NCBI RefSeq assembly: GCF_024323335.1
Contig: NC_066585.1
Span: forward strand, 531,230,582-531,294,581
DNA: 64,000 bases
Reading direction: 5' to 3'
DNA from: Lathyrus oleraceus
Lineage: Eukaryota > Streptophyta > Magnoliopsida > Fabales > Fabaceae
The position numbers were made by a program, and so were the translations under genes. Shown here one piece after another: positions 21,663 to 33,539 of the stretch. The notes under the pieces are model-generated. The model had not been told where the DNA came from. It did not search any database and was given only the letters and a program-made list of their open reading frames with translations. How positions within the stretch are numbered: the stretch's first letter is position 1; each line of letters opens with the position of its first letter.

Positions 21663-23352
21663 CACAACTACAAATAATGTATTTCATGACGAGGATTTCA
21701 TCTCACGTATTAAAAAATCGAAATATAATTCCTGAACACACTCTGTTTTTTTTTCAAATATATACAATATATTTCATCATTTATTTGAAAAGTCGAGGGG
21801 TAAACTTATTAATTGTACATGCTTTGAATCTCATTAGCCTCAGTTTATGTTTTTATCTCATTAAAAATGACGCATTCTTGAATACTTTATTTTTAATTTA
21901 AAGCTACTTTTCACTTTGGTTTTCTTTCCAATATGCTTGAATATTTTTTTTAATTTAAAAGTATACTACTTTTCACTTCGGTTTTCTTTCCAACCGATGT
22001 GAGTTCAGTTTGTCTGATATATATAGCTTTAGCTTGTAGCATTCAGTTTAATTTGTCTAAATTACAAAAATAGAATCCTAACAAAGAACCTTAAACAATG
22101 AGAACCATAAACACATATCATCTTCAATACGAAGATGTTATGTGTTTAATGCTTTCGTTTCTTCTTCAGATATCCAAATCATTTTCTTTTACTTCTTCTT
22201 GATAGATCTGATATGTAAAACATCACTATTAATATTATTGTCATATTGTTGTTGTTGTTGATGTTATTGTTGTTGTTGTGTTGTTGTTGTGGAGGTGGCG
22301 TTGTTGAGATCCAAAACTCTAGAGTTTTTGTTATTGTTTATGTTGTTGTTATTGATGTTGTTTTTTCCGATCTTGTTGTTCTTATTTTTGAGACCCTAAA
22401 CCCTAGATGTTGTTTATTGATATTGTTGTTGTTTATCGACATTGTTGTTCTTAATATTGTGTTTGACGTTGTTGTTGTTTTCTTGTTGTTTTTGTTGTTG
22501 ATATTGAGATTATATTTGTGTGATTCTTTGTGCAACTCTCATCTTTTTCCGTCTAGTTGAATTTATTATATCTAATATTAATTGTTTGTTTTTCTAACCC
22601 CTCTTTAAACAAATAATCCAGTAAATTGATTTTGGAACTAATCATATGCAAAATTATATTAAATCTGAAACTTATCTTACACTGATTAATAATTTTCTAG
22701 CGTTCTATAACTCATCATTCATCTCACGTTGTTTTATAGTTAAAATCTCTCAAATACTTCTAGAATTTGTTCAACTTTCTTTCATATTTGTTCATTTTTC
22801 AAAGCGACAAATTTTATGCTTTCAAGAATGAATTAGTAGAAAAGGAAGTGTTGAATAAAAAACTTGAAACATTAGAGAGATTTTAACCATAAAAGAGCGT
22901 GAGAAGAATGATGAGTTGCCGGCTGCTTCAAAATCATAATCAATTTAAGTTGTTCTTCAAATATAACATAATTGTTCGTATAATTATTTTCCTAACCAAT
23001 TTTAAGAAGTTATATGTTCAGTATAGGATTTAGTGAAATAAGCAATTCACATTAGATTTAATAAACTCAAAATTATTTTATCCCTCGATTTTATGAGATA
23101 ACCGAGGTGAAAATATGGTATATTTGTCGGTGAAGTTATATGTTCAGTATAAGGACATGTGTTTTTTCCATTTCAGAATTCCAAAAAGGTCTCTCTGGGG
23201 ATCAAACCCATGAACTTATCACATATCCGCCAGTTTTTTTTAAATCGAGAGGTAAAGTATGCACTTTTCATGACGTCATTCGTTACGTCGTCTCGGTAGT
23301 CGAGGTTACATCTCTTTCGCGTGCGATATTAAAAATATTTTTTGTAGTAGTG
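21663..23352. mobile_element. Non-autonomous CACTA-type element (putative)
   Basis: The right end reads TTTTTTGTAGTAGTG, the complement of CACTACTACAAAAAA. The best left end is CACAACTACAAA at 21663, one mismatch from it, and AAA borders both sides. Subterminal words of the CCTCGATTTT / AACCGAGG / TCGAGAGG type (21792, 23084-23106, 23245) are those of legume CACTA families. No transposase is visible; a GTT-rich stretch fills the middle. The right end is convincing, the left end is tentative because of the A-rich context. Confidence 0.5.
22246..22510. repeat. GTT/TTG low-complexity repeat
   Basis: (GTT)n with interruptions. It produces a Val/Leu/Cys-rich open frame on the plus strand and an Asn/Thr-rich one on the minus strand, both artefacts of the repeat. 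Confidence 0.8.
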
Positions 23353-25835
23353 AAAGAACAAAAAAGACATTAACTTTAATAGAAATAAAAAAAAAAGGAG
23401 TTTTATTATCTCCATAGGATTTGAAAAATATCCCTAACAATAATAGTGTACATTTACCACTTATGTTGAGTTGACAATTGAGTATTTATTTAGGTATACT
23501 AAATGAATACTAGTATTTGCTTATTCAGAGGTATGCTTGTGAGAAATAAAATGATGATGATGATGGTCCTGCTCACGAGGATGATCAAAAGAGGGTTTGT
23601 CTATGATGATTATGTAGAAATTAGTTAATGAATCCCTAAACCCTTGGAGTTGGGGTATTAATTGACATGACTCTTAGGTCAGATTAGGGAAGGAAACAAT
23701 ATTTCTTTAACTCCCTAAAGAAAATATGGGAATAAGAGGCATGTTCTTCTCTTGGAATATAGGAGTGTTTCATCCTTTGAAACTTTGAATAAATCAGCCA
23801 TTTTAGGGACAAAACACCTTCCACATTTGAGAGCAGGTGGCTATCGTGGACATGAAATTTGGTCAGGCAATCTACACTTCAGTCGGGAGAAACAAGCTCG
23901 CGCCCACCCGCTTCCTTTTGCGACCCTTTCAGGCTTTTGTTGGGCTAATTAACCATGGGTTTATCTCTTTTAAGGCCCAATGAAATTTATCCACATCCAT
24001 TATGTCTCAAGCATAAGACTTGGGAAGGGAGAAGTAATTAACTTGGATGAACGAAGATTTCTTTTGCACGAATTCTAGGGAAACAAATTCCAGGCAAGTG
24101 CAAGTCCCTCAAGTGAGTCTTAAAAGGGAAAGTCTCTCAAGCGTCAAACATAGAGATGACATGGGGAATTAAATGCTAAGTCATGATGAGTTTGTCTTGG
24201 GATGGCACAACCAATGTGAACCTTTGATCATATTGCATACGTTAATTTGAGCCATAGATGCCCCGTACACTGCTAGTAGGTTCGAGTATATTGTCGAGCA
24301 ATGTTAGCCTACGTAACTTAGGCCATTGCTTGGTAAGTAATTCAATCCTAATCAATCTTCTCTCCATCCTTCCATCGTTCTTCATTATTTCAATAAACTC
24401 TTTCGAAACATTTAAGTCAATAAAAGTGTCAAGAAATAGCCAAGATTGACCAAATGAAAAGAATTGGAAGAAATAGTGAAAGTTGGAGAAATTGGGCACA
24501 AAAGGATAAAATCCACATTGAAAGAATCTGGTCGTGATACATTCATCGTGTTCGTGATGAAGTCACAACACGGTCGCGACACAAGGTGGCGTGGTCGCGG
24601 TGAGTTACTTTTCTGAGCTTTTTCTGACGCGTTGTTTTTTTTCTTCTACAAATAGGCTTTTCTAGTACATAATTAAAGGTTCTTCGTTTTTTATTCAAAA
24701 GCGACGACAAGGATTCTCAAGAAGGCAGTTTTAAAAGCATTTGAAGCCATTGAATGTCAAACTCTTTAAGGATTTCACATGTAATCATCTTCTCAACTCT
24801 TGGTATTTTATTGTATTACTATGAGTAGCTAAATTTCTCTATATTAGATTTTTCAGGATGAACTTGTTTTGAACCTGTTGGGTTATATGTTTAGTTTGAT
24901 ATTTTATGAATAATTAAAGTTATATTTTCTATTTAATTATCCTTGTTTTTAATGCTTATAATTTGTGGTTGCGCCGATAATGTGAGCTTAGACGAGTAGA
25001 GATTACTGACCCTAAGCCTATGAGTCTGAACTAGGAAAATTAATCTACTTTCACCGATTGAATAGGGATAGGAGACCACTGAAGTGACTTTTGAATTAAC
25101 GCACTGTAATAACACATAATTTCACTTTCTCCAACCAAATAGGAATAATAAGTCACTTGTAGAAATTAGTGAGCTATACACTAAGGGACCGGATATAATG
25201 ACATTGTTAATTCGTCGTAAAAATATAACGACTTTGTCATTCATCTATTGCACTAAACATTAACAGGGGATAAACAAGGGATTCACAGTAAAATCTGATC
25301 GATTTTCTCGTATTGAATTCAGAATAAATTTTCTTTTCGTAAAATAACTCGAAAACCCCCGCCATTTACTTTTTTTTAATTTGTGCAATTATAATTTTGT
25401 TAAATAACGATCCATATATATGTGGTCTTTATTTCGATTACTTCAACGATACTGGTACACTTAACGAGAAGTTATCACTGAGTAAATGCAATTTTCAATT
25501 GTTATTGTTAAATTAATAAAGTTTGATTTAGAATAACTATTGCATATTTAATGAGATGTAAACATTATTTTTGAAGTGTCTCCACCAAACAAACAATATT
25601 GATAGTAGATATTATGTTTTGAGATTTATGAAAGAGGTTAGCATGGGAAACCAAAACAACAATCCATTCTAATTCAATTTTTATGTTGCATTTATATTTA
25701 TTGTATTTTTAGTTGTATCATCTACCCGAAATTAAGGAGGATTGAATTTAGTTTTTTTTTTTAATTTCAGCTAATAAACTATTTATTTTTAAATTTAAAT
25801 AATGTAATATATAAAATATTTTTTTTCTAATAACA
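23353..25835. other. No gene recognised; possible LTR-like sequence
   Basis: No open frame resembles a protein. Around 24590-25480 the arrangement (CACAACACGGTCGCGAC at 24567, a CAAATAGGC promoter-like site at 24650, GAGTAGCTAAATTTCTC at 24823, then AGGAGACCACTG and TAATAAGTCAC-like words) recalls Athila/Tat-type Ty3/gypsy LTRs. I cannot place its ends or confirm it. Confidence 0.35.
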
Positions 25836-25839
25836 ATAA

Positions 25840-26545
25840 AAAATCATGACAAAATTATTTTAATTTGAAATTACCAATTTATTTTTCAACTTATTTTTGT
25901 TGTTGAAATCATATCAATTGTAATGTGTGTAGATATACTTCTACAAACACACTAAAAATACAATTATAAAAGATGAAGCTATTTATGGCAGCAACAATAG
26001 TCTTGTCTACACTCGCCGTGTAGGCGATGCATTACACAAACAAGTAAACACGCATCATTATTACATTTTTTCGGTCCTTTATACACACAATACTTTTCTT
26101 CAAATTTAATAGGAGGATAATTCAGTTCTTCTCCTATAAAAAGAAAATATTATCAGTAGAATTTTTCTCTGAATTAAAAGAAAACATGACATAAAAGTAA
26201 AACAAAACATGGTTTCTAAATATGTAAAAAAAAAAAAAGGAAATTCATTTCAAAAGATTATACAAATAGTGTCACCTGATGCCAAGATTACAACAATGCA
26301 TAGAATTGCAAAGCTACAATGGAGAATGTTCATGTTAGTAGCCATCTATTTCTATCGTGATACTTCTTTTAAACTCAAATAACATGACAATGGTGATATA
26401 TAAACAATCAAAATCTTACAATATGCTCCTATTTAAGATGACAAGAAAAGTTAATGGAATAAATTTAAAAGAAAGAAATGACATCACTTAATATATTATT
26501 TTTTACTTGCTAAAAACAAAATTCTTTGACTGTTGATAATAAATG
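25840..26545. repeat. Duplicated block, copy 2 (holds defensin-like gene 2)
   Basis: Counterpart of 20650-21360, about 5.15 kb apart in direct orientation. Differences are numerous (many substitutions and small indels), but both reading frames remain open, which suggests both have been kept by selection or that the duplication is not ancient. Confidence 0.75.
25979..26345 (-). CDS. Defensin-like secreted cysteine-rich peptide 2 (two exons)
   Basis: Exon 1 is 26345-26276 and exon 2 is 26133-25979, with a 142 bp GT-AG intron in the same phase as the paralogue at 20822-21196; the product is 74 aa. The signal peptide (residues 1-23) has the core SFAILCIVVILAS. Mature Cys are at 39, 47, 52, 56, 65, 70, 71 and 72: C-x7-C-x4-C-x3-C-x8-C-x4-CCC, eight Cys that could make four disulphides. 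C52-x3-C56 with C70-x-C72 fits the alpha-beta fold, and G63-E-C65 fits a gamma core. It ends YCCCHK as does paralogue 1. A second Met at residue 5 could also serve as start. Likely secreted to the apoplast, or, in nodules, to symbiosomes; expression is unknown. Each exon is too short to stand out as an open frame. Confidence 0.82.
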
Positions 26546-27055
26546 TTTTTTATTGCCCATATTTATATACGTCTTTTTTATTTATTTATGTGTACTTTTT
26601 ATTTATTTAATTATTTTTATGTATCTTATGTTTGTAAATAACTTTTAGTAATTGTCATACTTGAAAATAAAATATATTTATTTAATTGCTTCTTTTCAAA
26701 TGCAACTTTTTAATCAATACAATTTATAACACTTTTAATTTATTATTTTTTCTTTGAACTTGTTATAATTAATAAGAATACATAAATTATTAATAAATTA
26801 ATAAAAGCATTGTATCCCTTATTTCATCTATTATCTTTTTCTAATATGGGGAAATAGTAAAAAAATGACAATTATTATTAGATAGAAGGAGTATTATTTA
26901 ATTTTTTTTTACTGAAATCTAGGAACATACACCATATGATTATACTCTGATATAACTAAAAGTAAAAATGTGCAGCAATCCTTAGTGAATAAGAGTTGTC
27001 AGAGGCTTTAATGTTGTTGTGGTCTTAAGGGATAGTTCACGTGAGAGATGAAGCT
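26546..27055. other. No gene recognised
   Basis: AT-rich intergenic sequence with no domain and no clear repeat ends. Confidence 0.5.
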
Positions 27056-27063
27056 GTTGTATC

Positions 27064-28164
27064 TAGAGGTGTTCGTGGTGCAGTTTGGACAGTTTTGACA
27101 ATAAAAATTATTTGAACCGCAAGAGAAAAAAGCATGTGCTTAAATGAATTGTTTTCCTGCCGTTTTCATTAATCTGTATCCATATATGTACAATGATCAT
27201 GTGTGACCAATATAGAAGCCTCTTAACTATACATCAATTATTTGCTTAAAATAGATTAGGAAGGTACTGCCTATTCTATGAATGGAAAAGATACAGATGT
27301 TATTACAAGAATATTCTAACAAATATTTTGGTCTATCAATTCAGTTTAGTTTGGTTGACTTTTAGAAATAAAACTGAACCAAACCAATGCGGTTTGGATT
27401 GGTTCGGTTGATTCAGTTTTTTTACAAGATTTTTATTGAGTCACACATACATCTAAAGAGAACAACATAACTTTATATTTAATCATTCATACATAAACAA
27501 ATAACATCAAAACTCATCATATTTAGACAAAATCTTCTCATTAAATATACAAAATTAAGACTAGACAAAAGTGGAATAAAAAATATAAAATAGTGGCAGA
27601 AAATAATATCAAAAATATCGTAATAAAACATAAAAAATAGATGAGATGAGAGATTAGAGAAGAAGAAAAAGAAAGAACATAAGAGATGCGAGATTAGAGA
27701 AGAAAATTGCGATAAAAACATAATTGGAAGAGAAAACAGTATTCTAAAAATGAGAAGATGAAAAAGAAAGAACACGAGAGCAGGGATTAGAGTAGAAGAG
27801 GCGAGACATACATGGAAAAGAAGATGAGATGAATGTGTGATACTACTTGGAGAGATTTGAAAAGGTTAAAACTGAAATCCTAAGTGTGAATAAGAGAAAT
27901 CGTTTGCAATTGTAACGTTAAGGCATAATAGGTTTGGGTTTTGTGTTGGATGTGGGATAAGTGAAGTTTGGGTTGTAACTTAATGTGGTTTGATTTGGTT
28001 TAGTTCGGTTTGAAAAATACAAACCGTAAACCAAACTGAACTGCGCGGTTTTGTTAAAAAATGACCCAAAGACATCCGAACCAAATGCGTTTTTTTGCAA
28101 TTTCGATTTGGTTTAGTTTGGTTTGTAGTTTTCTATTGGATTGGTTTGGTTTTGAACACCCCTA
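27064..28164. mobile_element. Non-autonomous hAT-type element, 1101 bp
   Basis: Ends are TAGAGGTGTTC and GAACACCCCTA (complement TAGGGGTGTTC), imperfect inverted repeats of the hAT type. The 8 bases GTTGTATC occur exactly on both sides (27056-27063 and 28165-28172). The interior carries GGTTTGG/GGTTCGG-type subterminal words near both ends (27340-27420 and 27980-28150). No transposase domain; the open frame on the minus strand at 27479-27775 is low-complexity. Confidence 0.88.
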
Positions 28165-28172
28165 GTTGTATC

Positions 28173-28610
28173 TATGTCATTTCCATGTTGTAGTTACCCT
28201 AGTCTATCACGGTACTTATGTACTTATAATACCATTGGTCTAGATCCCATATTTTCTAGTATACCGCAACCATTTTGGGATTGGGTAGTTGTTTCCCTAA
28301 ATTCAAGAAGCGCAGTTAAACTCCATGACCACTTATGTAATGTTCATTGACACAATACACATTTTACACATGATCTCACTTTATGGATGGAGACACCTAA
28401 GTCCCAAGCGATGTATCCGGAGAAGAGGCACTTTATTTGAAAAAGGGTGTTCGAACTAATAAACGGGTGATTTGGGAAGGACGATGAGCTAAGTGTATGT
28501 CGCCCCTCCCCTAAAGTCTATTCCAATTGCATCACTACACAATCATTCAAACACGAGGATTCATAGAGGCCAAATTATTTTAACTCCTGACTCACATTCG
28601 ACCTTCTGCA
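28173..28610. other. No gene recognised
   Basis: Sequence between the hAT element and the decayed CACTA transposase. It may be the 5' part of that CACTA element, but no CACTA-type start was found. Confidence 0.4.
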
Positions 28611-28619
28611 TTAGCCTAG

Positions 28620-31615
28620 TCGAAGCTTTAGTTCTTGAATTTCGTGAATTCTCCAAAAAAAATGTTCCCGACAATAATGGTATATTTTATTGTCCTTGTG
28701 TTTTTTACGGGAATATCAAAAAATGGTTAAAGAAATAAATATTACATCACCTATGTTGTGATGGAATATATCAAAATTATACAACATGGACGTGGCATGG
28801 AGAAGTGGATAATAATTGAAATGTGATGTCATAAATGGATGAAGAGGATGAAGATATGGATGATAGACTAGAAGATATGATCTATGATATTAGAGAATCA
28901 TCTTATATGAAAGCCCATATTTATGACAATTTATGTAGCGACAAAGATGCACCTTTATATAAGTGGTGCACTAGTTTTACACGATTGCATGCGTTGCTAA
29001 AACTATTTAATCTGAAGGCAAAAGGTGAATGGTTGGATAAAAGTTTCACATGATTGCATGATTTAGTGGAACAAATGCTACCAGGAGATAACAATTTGTC
29101 GGATCGTTGTTATGAGGCCAAGAAGATATTGTGTCCAATGGGTTTGGAGTATGTCAAAATACATGCATGCCCTAATGATTGCATATCGTACAAGAAATAT
29201 TATGAAAATTTGGGTCAATATCCATAATATGGTGAGTCGCGCTACAAGTTGAATAACAATGGTGATGACAATGACAATTTTAGTAAGAAGTGTCCTCCTG
29301 ATAAAGTGTTATGGTACTTCCCAATAATTTCAAGGTTAAAGAGACTTTTTGTTAATGCGAATGACGCAAATAATATTAGGTGGCATTCAGATGAAATAAA
29401 ATATGATGGAAACATTCGCTATGTAACTGATTCTTTACAATGGAAGAAAATTGGTTAATTTTTTTTCCAGATTTTGGCCTTGAGCCAAGAAACCTTAGGC
29501 TTGGGCTTGCCACAGATGGAATGAGCCTCTTTGGTAATCTGAGTACTAACCATTCTCCGTAGCCTGTTCTTATCACGATTTACAAGAAATTTCCTTGGTT
29601 GTGCATAAAGCACAGGTATATGATGTTAAGTATGATGATTTCTGGACCAAGACAACCTGGAAACGACATAGATGTTTATCTGAGTCCATTAATTGAGGAT
29701 TTAAAACTTTTGTGGGGTAAAGATGTTGACGTTGATGTTGAATATTCTGGTGAAAATTTTAAGATGTGCACAATGTTATGTTGCACACACAATAAACGAC
29801 TTTCTTGCATATGGTAATTTGGTTGGATATAGTATCAAAGGACATAAAACATGTCCTATATGTGAATCTAATACCTATTTTCACCAGCTTGAGTTTGGAA
29901 AAAAGATAGTTTACATTGGGTATCGAAAATTTCTAAAACCAAACATCCTTATCATAGATTGCAGAAGGATTTTAACGAAGAGCATGAGGCTTGAAAACAC
30001 TCATAAATATTTAACTGGCGGTGAAGTTTATCAACGACAATAACACCTTACCATTTTCTTTGGAAAGAATAAAGACGGTCCCGTTGAGAAAAATATTTGG
30101 AAAAAGAGATCAATGTTGATTGATCTTCCATATTGGTCTAGATTCAATGTAAGATATTGTCTTGATATGATACATGTGGAGAAAAATGTGTGTGATAGTT
30201 TGATAGGAACAATTATAAACATTCTAGGCAAGACTAAAGATAATAATAATTCCCTTTTAGATATGATGGAGATGAGTATACGACAACAGTTGGCTTCAGA
30301 AGATAGAGGAAAAAGATCTTATTTAACTCTGGCATGACACACTCTATATAAAAAGGAAAAAAAAGTTTTTGCAAGTGTTTGCATGGTATCAATGTTTCCC
30401 AAGGTTACTCTTAAAACATCAAGAAACTTGTATCAATGAAAGATCTCAAATTAATTGGCTTAAAATCTCATGATTGTCATGCCTTTATGCAATAACTACT
30501 ACCAGTGGCTATCCATGGCATCCTTCCAAAAAATGTAAGAGTAACTATAACCAAATTGTGCTTATTCTTCAGTGCTATATGTAATAAATTTCTTGATTTC
30601 AAAAAATTATATGAATTAGAAGATGAGACTGCAATAATATTGTGTCAATTGGAGATGTATTTTCCTCCATCATTTTTTGACATTATGGTTCACTTACTTG
30701 TTCATCTAGTCAGAGAAATTAGATTTTATGGTCTAGTTTATTTAAGATGGATGTATCCTATAGAGAGATACATGCCGATATTTAAAGGATATATGAAAAA
30801 TCATCACCGACTGGAAGCTTCGATCATTGAAAGGTACATCACAAAATTAGTTGTTGAGTTGTGTTCAAACTATTTGTCGGAAATACAGTCTATTGGAATT
30901 CCAAAGTCTCGTCAAGCTAACATATTTAAAGGTAGAGGTACTCAAGGTTTGAATGTTAAGTCAATGGATCGAGATGTAGTACTTGAAGCACATTTCAATA
31001 TATTGAATAGTCTTAGTGTAGTTAAATCTTATATAGCTACTCACAAAATAGTTATAAAGAAAAATATCTCTGAATGAATGACAATTGGTTGTTGACAAGG
31101 CATAACAAGGAATTCATAAGTTAGTTTAATAAGAGGATTTCTAATGATTATGGTGCATCCGAGATAATTAAATGGTTGTCGTACATGCCAAAGTTTAATG
31201 TGATAACTTGGATGACATACGACATTTCTAATTATTCCTTTTATACAAAAGCAAAAGATGATCATAGTACAATGAAAAATAATGGGGTTATGGTTGAGGT
31301 CGAATCCATGTATTTCTATAGTTCAAAAGATAAGAATCATATTTTGGCAAACACCGCATTTTGTGGTTTCATTGAGGAGATTTGGAGATTGATTATGTTA
31401 TTTTCAAAGTGCCTTTATTTAAATGCAAGTATGTTTCCAATAACAATGGTGTGCAAACTGATGAGTTAGGATTCACACGAGTTAACCTTGGCAAGACAAC
31501 TTATAACAATGAACCATTCATCATGGTTACTCAAACAAAACAAGTTTTTTATGTGACAAATCCTACAGACTTATCGAGGAGATGGTCAATTATTTTCAAA
31601 GGAAAATAAATTCCT
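28620..31615 (+). pseudogene. CACTA (En/Spm) TNP2-type transposase, decayed
   Basis: Pieces of the transposase family occur in order on the plus strand. The N-terminal transposase-associated domain is at about 28640-28800 (NGIFYCPC, KKWLKK). Transposase_21-type sequence runs through 28960-30330 (KAKGEWLDKSFT, YVKIHACPNDC, PPDKVLWYFPII, YSIKGHKTCPICES, WSRFNVRYCLDMIHVEKNV). A DUF4218-type region is at 30660-31080 (FFDIMVHLLVHLVREI, YLRWMYPIERYM), and a DUF4216-type end at 31470-31610 (NNEPFIMVTQTKQVFYV). Stops occur at 29051, 29224 and 29456, with further frame changes. The sister sequence at 61815-64000 is much better kept. Inactive. Confidence 0.85.
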
Positions 31616-32002
31616 CATAGTAGTGATGATGAAAGTTTTGATATTCCTTCCACTCCTTCTTATGCAACACAAGTTCCTATTTCATATGAAGAAGTTGATA
31701 GAGATGATGTACATGTTATTCGTAACGATCATCAATAATGCATATGGAAAAATTAACAACTAAATAGTTTATATTCTTCATTCATAGTTTATTGTATGTT
31801 ATAATTTCTAATGATCTTATTTTCGAACAACTATTATTATTTGAAATTATAGGTGTTTAAAGTCAAGACAATAAGACAACAAGATAGTATTATTTGGTGT
31901 AATAATGTGTACATTGTAGGTTGGTTTGTGCCATTTTGGTTTTGATGTAATATACAATTTTTGGTTCCTAATGGAATTGTTTCATTGATGTAATACATTT
32001 TT

Positions 32003-32279
32003 GGCTAAAATAGTGTGTTGGTCCTTATAAGTTAGCGAGTTTTTGATTTTGGTCCATGTAACTTTTTTTTTGTCTGAGTCCTTATATCTCACTTTTTGTG
32101 TTGGTTTTAGTCCCTAAAGTCAAAATCCGCAGATTTCCTGCGGATTTTCCTTCAAATTTTACTTTTAGGGACTAAAAAAAGATAAAAGTGATATATAGGG
32201 ACTCAGACCAACAAAAAAAGATACAGGGACCAAAATAAAAAAATCGCTAACTTACAGGGACCAAAAGACTATTTAAACC
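32003..32279. mobile_element. MULE-type MITE, 277 bp
   Basis: Ends GGCTAAAATAGT and ACTATTTAAACC are imperfect inverted repeats, continued inward by TTGGTCC..TAAGTTAGCGA on each arm. The nine flanking bases are TACATTTTT and TACAATTTT (one mismatch), the 9 bp duplication expected for Mutator-like insertion. The two arms fold back almost along the whole element. No coding capacity. It lies in the 3' part of the decayed CACTA element. Confidence 0.82.
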
Positions 32280-32399
32280 TACAATTTTTGGTCTAATTCA
32301 ATTCAAAAACGGGTGTATTGTTGTTTCTGGTCTGATACGATTCAGAAGTATTCAAGTTAAAAATTTGGGAATACTGTAAAATTGAAAAAATATATACTA

Positions 32400-32690
32400 A
32401 AAAGCAAATAATATCACAACGGTTTTTACTTGAACTGTTGTTATAAGTATAATATTATCCAAAATAATAAAACACGATAATGAAGTTGATGGGATTCAAA
32501 CACATGATCTATAAATTATTTCACAATAATTATTTTCTTTACCCATTGTTATAAGTAGCACGCTACCTAACTTATAACCACGATCACTCACCCGTTGTAG
32601 AAACTAGCATACATACAATCACATGCTACCTAACAGCAGACGTGAAACCATCATTATATGTGTTTCACAACCGTCATTATAGTAGTAGTG
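32400..32690. mobile_element. 3' terminal region of a CACTA element
   Basis: Ends CATTATAGTAGTAGTG, complement of a CACTACTACTATAATG terminus, after subterminal words such as ACGG..GTTATAAGTA and CCGTTGTAG. This is probably the end of the element that carries the decayed transposase at 28620-31615. The 5' end was not found. Confidence 0.6.
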
Positions 32691-32913
32691 ACTCCATAAC
32701 AACCACACATAACACCACACTTACCTCTCTATCCATTTAAATAGAAAACAAAAAGAAAAAAGTAAAAATGGGAGGACTAAAAACGTGAGTAGAAGCATAC
32801 TCACCTCCTCACTAACCAACCCATTTTACTATACCAACATATAACTTATACTCTCACTCTCATAAATCAAATAGAGAAAAAAAGCAATAAAAACACAATT
32901 GAAATAAGAGAAA

Positions 32914-33520
32914 TGATATTCCTACACCAAAACCTACACCTACACCCGTATTTCACTGTTCACCAATACGGTGAACAGTGAAATATTATAATAATATATA
33001 TTTTTAAAAATAAAATATTAAAAAATATTATTTTATTATTTTTTTAATTTTTAAATTAAATGATATTGATATAAAATTGTGTGATTAACCAATTTTATAA
33101 TTTTATTAACCAACTTTTTATATTGTATTAACCAATTTTGATGACGGCTCAAAATTTATTTGGACAACAGAACGTTTATTAACCAACTTCATAATTTTAT
33201 TAACCAATCTTTTACTTTTTATTAACCAACTTTGGGGTACTAGTAAAAATCATTTTTAATATCTGGACGTGTATTAACCAACTTCATCATTTTATTAACC
33301 AATTTTTTACATTTCATTAACCAACTTTATTTTATTACTTTAAAGACACGGTTCACGATTACTGTTTATGGGTACTGTTCATGCACTGTTCATGGGTATT
33401 GTTCATGTACTGTTCATAATTATTATTTTTTAATTATAAAAAATATTGTTCATCGTATAAATACGGTGAACAGTGTATACGGTGTATGGATTTGGTGTAA
33501 AAAATGGTGTATGAATAGCA
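32914..33520. mobile_element. Foldback MITE, ~0.6 kb, with ATTAACCAA internal repeats
   Basis: Left arm ATGATATTCCTACACCA...CACTGTTCACC and right arm complement ATGCTATTCATACACCA...CACTGTTCACC are inverted repeats of about 60 bases. Both carry GGTGAACAGTG. The middle has about eight units of ATTAACCAACTTTAT-like sequence (33080-33330), and repeated TGTTCATG words at 33350-33420. No coding region. Target-site duplication unclear, so the exact ends are uncertain by a few bases. Confidence 0.75.
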
Positions 33521-33539
33521 TAACTGTTGAAATAACGAC

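Noticed and set aside
22246..22560. Val/Leu/Cys-rich plus-strand open frame and Asn/Thr-rich minus-strand frame
   Set aside because: Products of the GTT repeat; no domain.
20822..26345. Assignment of the two peptides to the nodule NCR family
   Set aside because: NCR peptides usually have four or six Cys; these have ten and eight with an alpha-beta defensin pattern, so defensin-like is safer.
27479..27775. Phe/Leu-rich minus-strand frame that looks membrane-like
   Set aside because: Low-complexity purine-rich plus strand inside a non-autonomous hAT element.
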